Positions 22,830 to 34,520 of a stretch of DNA of 64,000 nucleotides are shown here, piece after piece; positions within the stretch are counted from its first letter, which is position 1; each line of letters opens with the position of its first letter. The stretch spans positions 81,580 to 145,579 of the forward strand of contig WELA01013420.1 in assembly GCA_009602735.1 (NCBI GenBank), in the 5' to 3' direction. Position numbers and translations under genes: made by a program. The notes under the pieces were generated by a model. It worked only from the letters and a program-made list of their open reading frames with translations, had not been told where the DNA came from and did no database searches. The DNA is from Mesotaenium endlicherianum. Taxonomy: Eukaryota; Streptophyta; Zygnematophyceae; Zygnematales; Mesotaeniaceae.

Positions 22830-23336
22830 CTAGTACAACGCGTGGGCTGCAGTGGTGGAAGAAGACAATGCGTCATCATTGTCGGTGCGGAGATTGCGAG
22901 GGCCGTCGTAAGGTGGTGTGACTGAGCGCGGGCGCGTCTTGCGCAAAAGAGTGACCTCTCTCTCCTCGCAAAGAGGAGTCACCTCCCGTGCGCTCCTGTG
23001 CGTGTCGCGCAGAGGCATGACCTCGCGAGCATCCTCGGCCTGCTCGCGGAGAGGGGTGAGCGCATGTGCGCGCCGGTCCGGCGGCGTAGTGCCGCGTGGG
23101 AGGCGCAGCGCCAGCCCGGCATAAGGAGAAGGACCTGTACGCCGACGGCCGAGGATGCTGCTCCTGGGTCCTGGCTGTTGTGCATATACAGCTCGTCGGT
23201 CGGCGGCAAGAAAAGATGCCGTGCAGGTAGTGTTGGCGGAGCCGCAAACAAGCTCGAACGTGCCTAGGCTGTTGCCAGCAAACAAGTGCGTGATGTCACG
23301 GCACTTGTTGCTGATCAAACACTCGTGCTGGATCAA
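22830..23336 (-). pseudogene. Element P Arg/Thr/Pro-rich tail
   Basis: A 168-codon open stretch with short internal repeats around REVTPL/REVMPL (THRSAREVTPLCEEREV, ALTPLREQAEDAREVMPL). It ends in a Ser/Thr/Ala-rich tail. No family is recognised. It lies in the same frame as the protease-like part upstream. Confidence 0.4.
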
Positions 23337-23501
23337 ATGACTGGGCCCGCCGGCGCATCAATAGGCTCACCAATCGGCGCATCGATACTGGGACCACTCT
23401 TGCCACTCCTCCTCCTCAACGCTCTCCAACGACGCGTCGTCAGACCTTCTTGGATACGCCGACTGCCTCATAGCCTCATCCTCAGATGTGGTAGTGCGCG
23501 G

Positions 23502-24899
23502 CTAGGAGTCACCTCTCCTCTGCGATGGTGCAGGCGAGGGCGCCTGGGAGGCCATGCGGTACTGCATGGCAACTCCCACAGGCACGTCATATTGTACATA
23601 AATGTCCGATGTCGCGGAGGTTCCACTCGCCGCCGGAGGCTGTGTCCTGGGGGCGACTGCAGCGGCTGTTGCTGTGTTGTGGGCGAGCGCTGCAGCAGTA
23701 ATGGGAGCCGTGGCAATGGCGTGTTCCTTGACGGAGTTTGCCGCCATCTGACGCATCATGGCGTTATGAGCGGCGTAGATCCTCACTGTCTCCCTGGCCT
23801 GAGCGGCCAGAGCGTCAGCCTGCTCCTGGGGCGTGAGGTGAAGCTTTGGGTCGGACAGCTCGGGAACCTCATCCTGCGCCTCTAGCAAGTCGGCGCCTAC
23901 GAAGACCTCATCCTCCTTGGGCCGCCCCTTATCGGTGTGAACCACGGGCCGACCGTCGTCCAGCGCCATGAAGCCGTAAAGGGCAATCTTAGCTGAGCGG
24001 CAATCCACGTTGTCGAGCGGCACGGATGCCGTGCGGGTACCCCCTGACTGCCAGTTAGGTCGGTAGAAGACCCGCTCCACCCAGTTATCCACTGCGGCGC
24101 CGATAGGAAAGAGAACGTCCTGGCCAAGAAGCACGTCAAAGGTCTCAGAGCGAGTGACCAACGTGTGCTGATGGATGGTCGTCTCATCTGGAGTGCCGGG
24201 CCGAAAGGTGAAGCGAAGGGCCAGCCGCGTGCGCCCGGTGATGGTCTTAGACGTGCTGGCCGCAGTGTTGGTCCGCGTCGGCAAATTCTGAAGGTTGCCT
24301 GACGAGAGGCCCAGTTGGCGGAAGTAGCAAAGGCTGATGAGGATTGGTTGGGCGCTAGTGACGAGCATGATGCGCTGCGGAGCTTGCGTGTTGACTAGCA
24401 CAATCCCCTGCAAATTATCCAAAAACGTAGCGTTAAACGTGCTGATCATTCTGCGCTCATGCGCAAGTCGCGCGGGTGCAGAGAGCACCGCGGCTGCCGC
24501 GTCTCACATCGGCCTGCCGTCGGAGGCGCGCTGGCTGGCCCTGCGCGACTGAAGCAGTATCTGGGTTGCCTGCCATGTGACCTCCATTGACACGCCAAGC
24601 TCCGCAAAGAAGACGGCTGTCATCCGGTGTAGCGCCAGCGAGATGACTTTGGCGCTGAGCTGAATCGTAATCATCGGCGGGGCAAGTGCGCGTGGTGCAA
24701 GCGCAGCTGGCTTTGCTGGCGTCTCCAGCACGCGGAAGGAGGGGGGCAGGCACGGCGCCTCCTCTGTGCAATGGCCCTGGTCTGGTCCGCCACGCTTCTG
24801 CGCCATCGCCGATCGCCCGACTGCCGCCACCAGTGTGCGCTTGCATCTTGCGATGCCCGCTGTCGTGCGGCTGCCCAAAGGCCGTGTGCGCGCGCGCAA
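23502..24899 (-). pseudogene. Element P retropepsin-like region
   Basis: The core resembles a retroelement aspartic protease: the segment around PQRIMLVTSAQPILIS aligns with the position of the catalytic loop, and FDVLLGQDVLFPIG matches the second signature seen in element D (YDVLLGREALIPLG). Upstream on the minus strand is a helical gag-like part (ITIQLSAKVISLALHRM, ELGVSMEVTWQATQILLQ). Downstream is an acidic linker (EDEVFVGADLLEAQDEVPEL) and an Ala/Thr-rich segment. Fossil. A domesticated protease-like gene is an alternative. Confidence 0.55.
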
Positions 24900-25248
24900 T
24901 AGGCCAGAACAAAGTCCGGAGCTGCTGCGAGCGCCGGAGTGACAGATGCTGACGCAGCTGCAGGTGGCGATGTAGCCGCCGACGCTGGTGCCTCACTAGC
25001 TGACGCAATCGCAGGTGGTGGCGTAGCTGCTGGCACGGGTGCATCATCGGCTCGCACAGCTGCTGGTGCAGGTGCCGACAAACCAGACGAAGGTGCAGAG
25101 AGAGGCCCTAGTGCTGGCACGCTTGGGTGCTGGCGCCTCGCCAACGCCAGGCTCGCAGCGCCAGGCTCGCCAGCGCCAGGCTCGTCAGCGCCAGGCACGC
25201 CAGCGCCAAGCCTAGCGCTGGCAAGCCCAGCGTTGGCGTGACAAGTGC
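24900..25248 (-). other. Ala/Pro-rich low-complexity coding-like segment of element P
   Basis: GC-rich, quasi-repetitive DNA with GCTGGTGC/GCCAGCGCC-type units. It would encode Ala/Pro/Ser-rich sequence on the minus strand (PAATPPPAIASASEAPASAA). Frames on both strands look open because of composition, so strand and frame are uncertain. Confidence 0.4.
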
Positions 25249-27647
25249 CTCAGGTGCTGGCGAGCCTGGCGCTGGCTCTACTGGGTTGCTGGAGCTGGTG
25301 CGGCCGCTCCTGAGAATGGCTGCGCAGCTACTGCCGCAGGTGTCACGCCTGCTGGCGCAGCTGTCAGAGTTGGCGCAACCTTGGCGATCGGGAGGCCGCC
25401 AAGTGGCACTGGCACACCTCGCGCTGCCGCCGAGGGTAGCGCTGGCACTGGCCTACCTGCGGCTCACGTTATGGAGGACGCTGGCGCCCTCGCAAGAGCG
25501 GCTGCGGATGCCAGCGCAGCCTCGCGCGTAGGCTCTTCTATTGTTGGCGCGGACGTCGGAGGTAGCGCAGGCTCGGCGGCTGGCAGGCCGACAAGTGGCA
25601 CCTCGGGGTTGCCGCTGGGCCTGCCAGGTTGCGTCGGCCAACTGGTGTTGGTGTCGGTCTCGGCTGCCACAAACAAGGTCTATGGCGCCCTCCAGATGGC
25701 GCGTGCGCCCGCCGGAACCCTTACCACGCTCATTTCGCGGGTCCAAGGGTTTTGTGCGCAGCCAAGGTTTAAGCCCTGGCTGTGCGCAGCCACGTCCATG
25801 CTGTCGAAGCTCCAAACGGAGATCTGGTTGCACAACGCGGTCGAGGATGTCCCCCCCTGACTGGGGATGGCGATTGCGGCCGCCAGCTCGACACTGGTTG
25901 GACTGGGCTGCGTGCGCATGCCAAGTGGCAGCACGTGTGCGCAGCTGCTGTACGCAGCTGCTGGCGTGGCTGCCGTGATGTGGGCGCGTGGCTGGCTGCA
26001 GAGCGAGCCTTGCAATAAGGCACGCGGTGTGAGCGGGTGCATGCGGGGATGTGCAGGTGTGCGGCTGCCGTCGATCACTGCCTCGCCAGCCGCGCACGCG
26101 ACAAGTAACGGCACCTGCTGGAACCTGTTGCTTGCAGTAGCCAGTAGGGGGCAAACGTCGGGAGGTGGCCGGTAGGTGCGCAAATTTGCGCTTGGGCGGG
26201 GGCGGCACGTACGGCGAGGGACGCTGCAGCCATGGTAGTTGGCTGGCAGGCTTGCCCTGTCGTGCCAATTGTCGTTGCGCAGGCTGCGGACAGCCCTGCT
26301 GGCGTCAGCAGGACGGCGCACGAAGAGACCTTTTTAGAAGTATGGAGTGTGAACTCTCCGGAGTGAGCACCTCAAGATTGTAGTCTAGTAGGAAAACAAC
26401 GAATGAACTTTGGCCCAAAACATCATTGGAAGCACATCATGGTCTTCNCTCAGGTGCTGGCGAGCCTGGCGCTGGCTCTACTGGGTTGCTGGAGCTGGTG
26501 CGGCCGCTCCTGAGAATGGCTGCGCAGCTACTGCCGCAGGTGTCACGCCTGCTGGCGCAGCTGTCAGAGTTGGCGCAACCTTGGCGATCGGGAGGCCGCC
26601 AAGTGGCACTGGCACACCTCGCGCTGCCGCCGAGGGTAGCGCTGGCACTGGCCTACCTGCGGCTCACGTTATGGAGGACGCTGGCGCCCTCGCAAGAGCG
26701 GCTGCGGATGCCAGCGCAGCCTCGCGCGTAGGCTCTTCTATTGTTGGCGCGGACGTCGGAGGTAGCGCAGGCTCGGCGGCTGGCAGGCCGACAAGTGGCA
26801 CCTCGGGGTTGCCGCTGGGCCTGCCAGGTTGCGTCGGCCAACTGGTGTTGGTGTCGGTCTCGGCTGCCACAAACAAGGTCTATGGCGCCCTCCAGATGGC
26901 GCGTGCGCCCGCCGGAACCCTTACCACGCTCATTTCGCGGGTCCAAGGGTTTTGTGCGCAGCCAAGGTTTAAGCCCTGGCTGTGCGCAGCCACGTCCATG
27001 CTGTCGAAGCTCCAAACGGAGATCTGGTTGCACAACGCGGTCGAGGATGTCCCCCCCTGACTGGGGATGGCGATTGCGGCCGCCAGCTCGACACTGGTTG
27101 GACTGGGCTGCGTGCGCATGCCAAGTGGCAGCACGTGTGCGCAGCTGCTGTACGCAGCTGCTGGCGTGGCTGCCGTGATGTGGGCGCGTGGCTGGCTGCA
27201 GAGCGAGCCTTGCAATAAGGCACGCGGTGTGAGCGGGTGCATGCGGGGATGTGCAGGTGTGCGGCTGCCGTCGATCACTGCCTCGCCAGCCGCGCACGCG
27301 ACAAGTAACGGCACCTGCTGGAACCTGTTGCTTGCAGTAGCCAGTAGGGGGCAAACGTCGGGAGGTGGCCGGTAGGTGCGCAAATTTGCGCTTGGGCGGG
27401 GGCGGCACGTACGGCGAGGGACGCTGCAGCCATGGTAGTTGGCTGGCAGGCTTGCCCTGTCGTGCCAATTGTCGTTGCGCAGGCTGCGGACAGCCCTGCT
27501 GGCGTCAGCAGGACGGCGCACGAAGAGACCTTTTTAGAAGTATGGAGTGTGAACTCTCCGGAGTGAGCACCTCAAGATTGTAGTCTAGTAGGAAAACAAC
27601 GAATGAACTTTGGCCCAAAACATCATTGGAAGCACATCATGGTCTTC
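25249..27647. repeat. Perfect 1.2 kb tandem duplication joined at an N
   Basis: Bases 25249-26447 recur at 26449-27647 with an exact offset of 1200 and no difference that I can find line by line. The only ambiguous base between them, N at 26448, sits precisely at the joint. The left copy continues from unique DNA on its left and the right copy into unique DNA on its right. This is the signature of two overlapping contig ends scaffolded without merging, more than of a biological duplication. Confidence 0.95.
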
Positions 27648-27689
27648 AAGAGTAGTCCTATGGCAGGGATTGAGCTGTGAATTTGCTCA

Positions 27690-28634
27690 CTTCTTGTAAA
27701 TTATTCAAGTGACGGGGCGTGCTCTTCACAAGAGAGAGAGTAAGTGGTCTCGAAAACACAAGAGTCAAAAAGCTTTACTGATAACTCTGTAACTTACAGC
27801 GAGCGTTATGGGACTTCTTGAAAGATGTTCTCTAGGGACATCTCTAGTACTGCTCGAAACCCGGCGTCGTAAGCGGCGGATGCAATGCATGTCGTCACTC
27901 TAGGAGACTCTCCTATGTCTACTAATGTGTACAAGGCATGTACTAGCACTCCTATAGGCTTAACATAACTCAAACCAATCAAAGAAACGCACGTAGAATA
28001 TGTTATGTGTCTCTCATTGGTGGAGCTTACCTTGGGTGATTCTACCTAGATAGCGCCTCCAAAGTGAATCTGGAACTTGAGGAAGCTTCCTCTAGGAGTA
28101 GGTGATGCAGTCACCAAGTTATAGCCTCAATGATGCACTTATACTATGGAAATGCAGGACTTATGTAGGCTAAGGGGCTCGCGGATTTGTGTGCACAAAA
28201 CTAAGGGTCCTTGGGGTCACGAATGGTCAACAATGTCACCTTTGGGTACGTCGAGTCACAAGTTGGCCGTTTGGTGTCTTTCCGCTAGGGGCCAAAAGGG
28301 GTGCGGACAAGATCGCGCCTATCTCGCTCGATACTCAACCAAACGACACAAAATCGTTGCCATCTGGAAGATTCTTTGACGCGCTACACTTTGGTGACTT
28401 GGAAATCTAATAAAGGTCATCATATGAACCCGTAAAGTCAATGCAAAGTTGGTCTTCCTAGGTTGATGCTTCACACATGTGGCGCTCGATTTTATACGTC
28501 AACCTCGACTCAATAAATCATGACAACTAGAATACGAGTGGCTTTTGAACTTATTATAAAAGTGGCAATTAACATGTTTAGCAGTGGTGTAGCTTCCATT
28601 GTCGAAGAAGACTTGTAGTAATGATATTGTTACA
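27690..28634 (-). repeat. LTR-like unit upstream of element P (family E repeat)
   Basis: On the minus strand a TATA-like TATAAAA lies near 28492, and an AGTAAAGC polyadenylation-like signal lies near 27770. The GC-rich coding-like region begins downstream. About 270 bp (28530-28260, minus) recur in the plus orientation at 37832-38082 with clear but diverged similarity (CCACATGTGTGAA, CATCAACCTAGGAAG, TTTCCAAGTCACCAAAGTG). The exact ends are not resolved; the start at 28634 (TGTAACAATATC) is a guess. Confidence 0.45.
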
Positions 28635-29572
28635 AACAATAAGACCCCACATAATACTCGAGCTCTTAAAATCTCGATAAATAATGTACCTGTCTAGCCA
28701 CCTATAATTTATGTAATAGCTAACACCACCTCTTACTTACAAGCATGACACGTAAACAAGTATGTCCGACATCCTCGAGTCTCGGAGTTAATACTGTGAC
28801 TACAGGAGATGTAACCAACTCGTGAGAGTGCCTCAACTACCTCTTCTTTGCCTCTTCTTGCTTGCATAAGAACACACATACAAATTCAAGTGGCCTTTTA
28901 AAGAAAAACAAGTGTTTAAAAGCGGAGAGCAATCACAAAGAGAGAGAGAGATGTCAAGAGAGGGACAAAGAGAACGAGATGGAGAAGAAAAAAAAAGGAG
29001 ACAGAGGCGAGCTAGACAAACTTGCAACAATAGCCTTCACGACCCCCTCAGACATGAACCAGCCGCAAGCACATGTAAAGGGAGAGAGAGTTGTCGAGAA
29101 AATAGAGGGAGAGGGACAGAGAGGGTGAGAGGAGAGGGAGCAAGAGAGAAATAGGGACAAGAACAAAAAGAATGACAAGCATACTGCTCTTGCAGCCCCA
29201 ACGACCCCCTGACATATGGCAGCACCTGCCAGCACACACAAAAGGAGAGAGGGAGAGAATGGAGAGGGTGAGAGAGAGGGAGAGAGAGAGAAGGAGAGAA
29301 AGAAAGAGAGCTCCTCAACAACCCTCCGACAACGACTTGTAAAGTGGCAGAGAAAACAAAAGATCGAGAAAGAGAGATATAAAAGGGCCCCTCTCCCTGG
29401 CTCCCCCTCTATTGCCCCACTTGAACTGTGGCATTAAGGAGCCTATGGATTCACGGCAACGAGAGGAAGCCCATTCCCTTCCTTCCCAATTAACAATGCC
29501 AGCCAGGACACTTCACAACTGAAAAGGAAAACGGGAGGTGTCGAAAATGAAAGAAAAGAGTCAGCCGAAGAG
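28635..29572. other. Non-coding stretch with purine-rich low-complexity DNA
   Basis: 28635-28880 is AT-rich without visible features. From about 28890 to 29390 one strand is dominated by GAGAGA and GGAGA runs, which makes long but meaningless open frames on both strands. No gene is supported. It ends at the 5' LTR of C2. Confidence 0.6.
28890..29390. repeat. GA-rich purine tract
   Basis: Imperfect (GA)n and GGAGA runs with interspersed AGCC-type islands, for example near 28940-28960, 29085-29155 and 29240-29310. Long polypurine tracts can form triplex structures; no such role is shown here. Confidence 0.7.
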
Positions 29573-30324
29573 TGTAACGTCATAGGGTTATTGAGTGTTT
29601 GAGTCACTTAAATATATGTTTTGAATGCACGAAGTTGTATGTTATGGTTTTGTGGTCATTGTGGTGTAAAATTCGTCGAATTTGGTTAAGTCTTGAGAAA
29701 GTTATGAGTTTTTGAAATTTTAATTAGTTCAAAGGCTGGTCGACGACTGCCCTTAGTTCACGGTGAGCGCGTCCGTTGGATTGACCGACAGTGTCGAGAG
29801 ATCTGGATTGTTAGAGCAAATTCGAACCTTCACATTATTTCGGCTGACGCGAAGTGCCGACTAGGTCGATTTACCTAATAGTTTCGAATTAGCCTAACGC
29901 GCCTAAGTTAGTATATTCTAGATATTTTGATGCATGCATGTGGACGTCAAATTGGTGCGACACGTCGAATGAGGCTGATCTCGCCTTCTCACGAATATTT
30001 TGGAAGGGACAATTTGACAAACACATAGAAAAAGTCGTTGCTAAGCGGCCCTCCCGTCTAGAGAGGAGGACTTAGGTCAAAAAACTATAGATAGGCATAA
30101 TTTCCCCAATTCTTATCACTATTCACTTCTGTAAATTTCTACAAGTTTGTCATGACAAGGCCTTTCATCCTAGTCCATTTTTGAGCACTTTCTTGCTACT
30201 CAGCATGTTGAGTAATATTCCTAAGCTTTTCTAGTGACATACTGCTGCACTCTTTAGTATGATTGCAACTAGTTCTTTTCCTCGTGAGTCACTACGCTTC
30301 CACTAGGGGATTCCGCCCCTTTCA
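29573..30324 (+). repeat. Family C 5' LTR of C2
   Basis: The 752 bp unit starts TGTAACGTCATAGG and ends CGCCCCTTTCA. It is followed at once by the primer-binding site TCTGGTATCGGAGCTGGG (30325-30342), similar to the initiator-Met-tRNA type. Confidence 0.85.
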
Positions 30325-30362
30325 TCTGGTATCGGAGCTGGGCCAGTTTGCATATTATATTA

Positions 30363-31392
30363 TGGAGTCACAGACGGCAACAAAAGGAGGCAAACATGTC
30401 GAGCATGTTGAGCGCGTGGAGCCGCACGCAGCGCCAACCATGACCAGAGAGCAACAGGAGATGCAGGCAATGCTAAGGCAAATGGCAACTGCAATTGGAG
30501 GAGAAGTTAACACCTAGTTTTAACAGAATATGCCCGCGGAGGTGGAGAGAATGGTGCGAGTTGTTGTGGACAATGTTGTTTGACGAGTTCGGCACTTGCA
30601 CCTGCTATACCACCCATTCATGTTCAACCAATGGTGCAACCGGTTATTCCACCTGCATCGGGAGGACGTGCGCCTAAGCCAGGAGTGTATGCAAGAGAGC
30701 GTGGATTGCCGCCGGTTCATCAAAGGATTTTTGGAGTGAAGAATTTTATGGAGTATTCTGCGCTCACGCCCGACAAGCAAGTCGCTATTGTGATTACTTT
30801 GCTGAAGCAGAGCGCTGCAGCTTGGTATGAGCAAGAGGAGCAGCTGTCTGGAGTTTCTGCTACTGTTGTTCAGCTCTTTAAAGGCTTGAAGAGGCAATTT
30901 TAATCAATTGCACCCGAGGCTACCGCTCGAGATCTATTGGTGCACCTTCGTCAACGAGGAAGCGTTCAGGAGTATGTATCGCGCTTCAACGAGCTGGTGC
31001 TTCAATGTTCATCCATGCACAAGTCGGAGATGATGGACAAGTTCAAGAGGGTACTTAAGCCAACTGTAGCCAAGGAAGTGGCGCTCAAGGACCCTACCAG
31101 TCTTGGAGAAATGATGGCATTGGCGACGAGGGTCGACGCTGTGGAGTATAGCCAGAGGCAGCGGGGCAACCACAACTTTGAAGAAAATCGACACTTTGGA
31201 TTCCAAGTGCCAAGCACGAGTGGACAAGGTCCAGTACCTATGGAGTTGGGACTTGTTCAGAACCAGCGCAGGCAGCAGAAACTCAAGCCGAGAGAACCCT
31301 GCTATGAATGTGGCAAGCTTGGGCATCTGGCTCGAGACTATCAGATGAAGGCGATGCAACCTCAGCAACAGGAAATAAGAGGACGCCAGTAA
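30363..31392 (+). pseudogene. C2 gag
   Basis: It begins at the ATG 38 bases after the LTR. It shows the capsid block DKQVAIVITLLKQSAAAWYEQ, the helix QEYVSRFNELVLQCSSMHKSE and the CCHC knuckle CYECGKLGHLARDY. Homologous to gag of C1, C3 and C4. Fossil with several breaks. Confidence 0.8.
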
Positions 31393-32799
31393 GTCGTTCT
31401 GGGGTGTCTACTGGTGTGAAGATGGGAATCCACAAGGAGGTTATCCCCAGGAGGCTGCCGAGAAGCAGAAGAAGAGATGTTGACAAGCATCTTATTGTGG
31501 AAGGAGTAGTCGACGGCAACAAAGTGAAGTGTATGGTCGACAGTGGCGCAAGTGCAAATTTTGTGCACAAGAAGTTGGTGAAAGAGTGGCGAATCCCCGT
31601 GCAGAAATATTTTGAGCCTAAGGAGGCAATTTTGGCGAATGGGCAGAGACTCAAGAGTGGTGCACCTACGGAAGCTATTCACGTGGAAGTAGCGGGGCAC
31701 TGGAGTAAGGAAGTTATGGAGCAGGCAGACTTAGGTCACCATGAGGCGATATTGGGCAGACCATGGCCAAGGAAAGCCAACCCCCAAGTGGACTCGAGCA
31801 CGAGACAAGTGAAAGTCCAAGGGCGTAATGGTCGAATGCAGATAGCAAAACAGGTGGAGGTAGTTACGACCACAAGTAATCTTCTTCTGTCAAGCCTGCA
31901 AGTTAAGTAGCTATGCAGGGCGAATCAGGTGAAGGTGATGTACCTTGTGTCGGTGGCCCTCGCCCGGTCATAAGATGGAGCAAGTGTGAATCCTAAAAGC
32001 CTGGGCAAGCGCGCGTCGCCATAGGAGCAAGTAGTGGTGTTTGATCCCCTTGCTCAGAAGAAGCAGAGCCCAATTGCTCCAGAGAAAAAGAAGCCTGCTG
32101 AGATGCCGCCCAAATTAAGGCGCTGTTGGAGGAGTTCAAGTGTGTATTTCTTGAGGAGCTACCTGCAGGATTACCTCCACAAAAAGCTATGGAGCACAAG
32201 ATCAAGTTCGAACCAGGGAGCAAGCCACCAGTGAGGCCCGCCTATCGACAATCGTTTGCGGAGTTGGATGAGTTAAAGAAGCAGCTGACAGAGTTGCATG
32301 TTAGAGGAGGGATTTATCCAACCCCGCGAGTCTCCATTTGCAGCGCCAGTCTTGAAGAAGAAGAATGGAACTATGAGGATGTGTGTCGACTACCGGGCAC
32401 TCAACTAGGTCACCATCAAGAATAGGAACCCACTTCCACGAGTAGACGAGTGGATTGACAGGCTTGTCGAGGCAAAGGATTTTTTGAAGATTGATTTGAG
32501 GAGTGGCTATCACCAGGTACTAACTGCGGAAGGAGACGTTCAGAAGACTGCTCTCAGGACTCACTATGGCTTATTTGATTTCACAATCATGCCTTTTGGG
32601 TTGACTAATGCACCTGCTACATTTATGGGACTCATGAATAGTATCTTCAGACCCTACTTGGACCCGTTTGTGGTGGTATTTTAGGAAGACATCTTGATGT
32701 ATTCGAAGACCTTGGAGGAGCACGTGGAGCAACTGAGGAAGGTGTTGGAGGTCTTAGAGAGATCAGAAGCTGTAGGGGAAGATGAGCAAGTGCAATTTT

Positions 32800-32868
32800 T
32801 GCCTTGAGTTTGAGGTTGAGGTTGAGTTTGAGGTTGAGGTTGAGTTTGAGTTTGAGGTTGAGTTTCTA
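32800..32868 (+). repeat. In-frame GAGGTT/GAGTTT hexamer array inside C2 reverse transcriptase
   Basis: About ten six-base units, alternating GAGGTT and GAGTTT, encode alternating Phe/Glu/Val-Glu. In C1 and C3 the same place has a single GAGGTGGAGTTTC-like seed ([12 protein letters not shown]). The array is therefore a local expansion by slippage in this copy. Confidence 0.85.
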
Positions 32869-33776
32869 AGACGCATAATGGGAGCTGAAGGAGTCAAGGT
32901 GGAGCAGAAGAAGGTGCAGGTAGTCAGAGATTGGCCGGAACCTGCAAATATTCATCAACTCAAGAGCTTCCTCAACATGGCAGATTATTATCGACGCTTC
33001 ATTGAGGGATTTTCAAAGGTGTGTGCACCGCTCACGGACATGTTGAAAGAGCCAAACAAGTGGCTATGGTGTGCCAAGGAGCAACAAGCCTTTGAGAAGA
33101 TTAAGAAGTCGTTGACACAAGCACCTGTGTAGGCAATCGCCAGTCCAGAGCGTCCTTTCACCATCATCACGGACGCATCAAACTTTGCAGTGGGAGCCAT
33201 TCTTCTCGAGCACCAAGGCAAAGGATTGCAACCCATGGCATATGAGAGCAGGAAGTTGAGTCCTACTGAGCAGAAGTTTGCAGCACACGAGCGGGAGATG
33301 TTTGCTATTTTCCAGGCTTTGAGGATTTGGCAATGTTATGTGGACGGACGGCAGGTGTTCATTAAGACCGACCACAAGAGCTTGAAGGAGTTTATGACGC
33401 AGCCAACGTTGGCACCAAGACACGCAAGGTGGATGGAGTTTTTGCAACAGTTCAACCACAAGATTGAGTATGTACCCGGGGAGATGAACCCTGCAGACGC
33501 TTTATCCAGGAGGTGTGACCTTGCAGCTGTCCCAGTCATCAAGGAGAGTATGGATTGTAAGGAGAAGCTTCAGAAAGGTTACGAGGAGAACTCAGAGTTA
33601 ACTGATGGTGGAGCAGTTGAGTCCAACTCCAGTATGCAGAAGAAGGACGGCATATGGTATTATGGTGATTCCAAGAGAGTAGTGGTACCTGACATCAAAG
33701 GGCTACGAGACTTACTACTTGTGGAACATCATGATTGCTTATATGCTGGACACTTTGGAAGCAAGAAGACAGCAAG

Positions 33777-34520
33777 TGAAAGGGGCAGAGTGCCCTAGTG
33801 GAAGCGTAGTAACTCACGAGGAAAGGAACTAGTTGCAATCATACTAAAGAGTGCAGCGGCATCTCACTAGAAAAGCTTAGGAAAAATACTCAAAAATTTG
33901 AGTAGCAAGAAATTGCTCACAAATGGTGTAGGATAAAAGGCCCTGTCATTACAAATCCGCAGAAATTTACAGAAGTGAAAACTGATGAGAAACAAAGAAG
34001 TTATGCCTATTTATAATTTTCTGCCTAAATGCTCCTCTCTAGCAGGAAGCTACGGATTTTCCTAAGTGTTCGTCAAATCGTCTTTTCCAGAATATTTGTG
34101 AGTAAGCCAGATCAGTCTAATCTGACGTGTCGGGCCGAATTGCCGTCCACATACATGCATGGACATTACTAGAATATTCTATCTTAGACGCGCTAGGCTA
34201 AACCGAAACTTCTAGGTAAATTGACCTAGTCGGCACTCCGCGTCAGCCGAACTTACGTGAAGGTTTGAGTTCATTCTAACGGGCCAGATCGCTCGACGCT
34301 GTCGGTCAATCCGACGGTCGCGCTCACCGCGAATTAAGGACAGTCGTCAACCGACCTTAAAACTAATTAAACTTCGAAAATCCATAACTCTCTCAATACT
34401 TGACCAAATTCGATGAACTTTATATTAAAATGACCACAAAAATGCACTCTACACCACTATACAATCAAAACATACTTTCATAAAACTCAAAAATGCACTT
34501 CATAAACCTTTGACCTTACA
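33777..34520 (-). repeat. Solo LTR of family C inside C2, with target duplication
   Basis: The 744 bp unit lies in the orientation opposite to its host (begins TGAAAGGGGCAGAG, ends TGACCTTACA on the plus strand). It is flanked by GCAAG on both sides (33772-33776 and 34521-34525). C2 pol resumes immediately after it. C2 is thus older than this insertion and than the recombination that removed its body. Confidence 0.93.

Larger units (their letters stand above)
22830..28634 (-). mobile_element. GC-rich gag/protease-like retroelement (element P)
   Basis: Read on the minus strand, an LTR-like unit (about 28634-27690) is followed by a GC-rich coding-like region of low complexity (Ala, Pro, Gln, Arg), then a retropepsin-like region (24488-23502), then an Arg/Thr/Pro-rich tail (to 22830). 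The main coding pieces share one frame over more than 2 kb. No reverse transcriptase is seen, so it is either a truncated Ty3-like element, a non-autonomous element or a domesticated gag-protease gene. Base composition is strikingly higher in G+C than the neighbours. It is a fossil with several breaks, and its apparent length is inflated by the 1.2 kb duplication at 25249-27647. Confidence 0.5.

Noticed and set aside
25381-25860. Plus-strand 159-codon open frame in the GC-rich island, repeated 1,200 bases later
   Set aside because: It is antisense to the protease-like region of element P, and all frames are open there because of GC-rich low complexity. The second copy is part of the probable assembly duplication.
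28862-29321. Several open frames on both strands in the GA-rich tract
   Set aside because: They arise from (GA)n composition; the would-be proteins are Glu/Arg or Ser/Leu runs without domain features.
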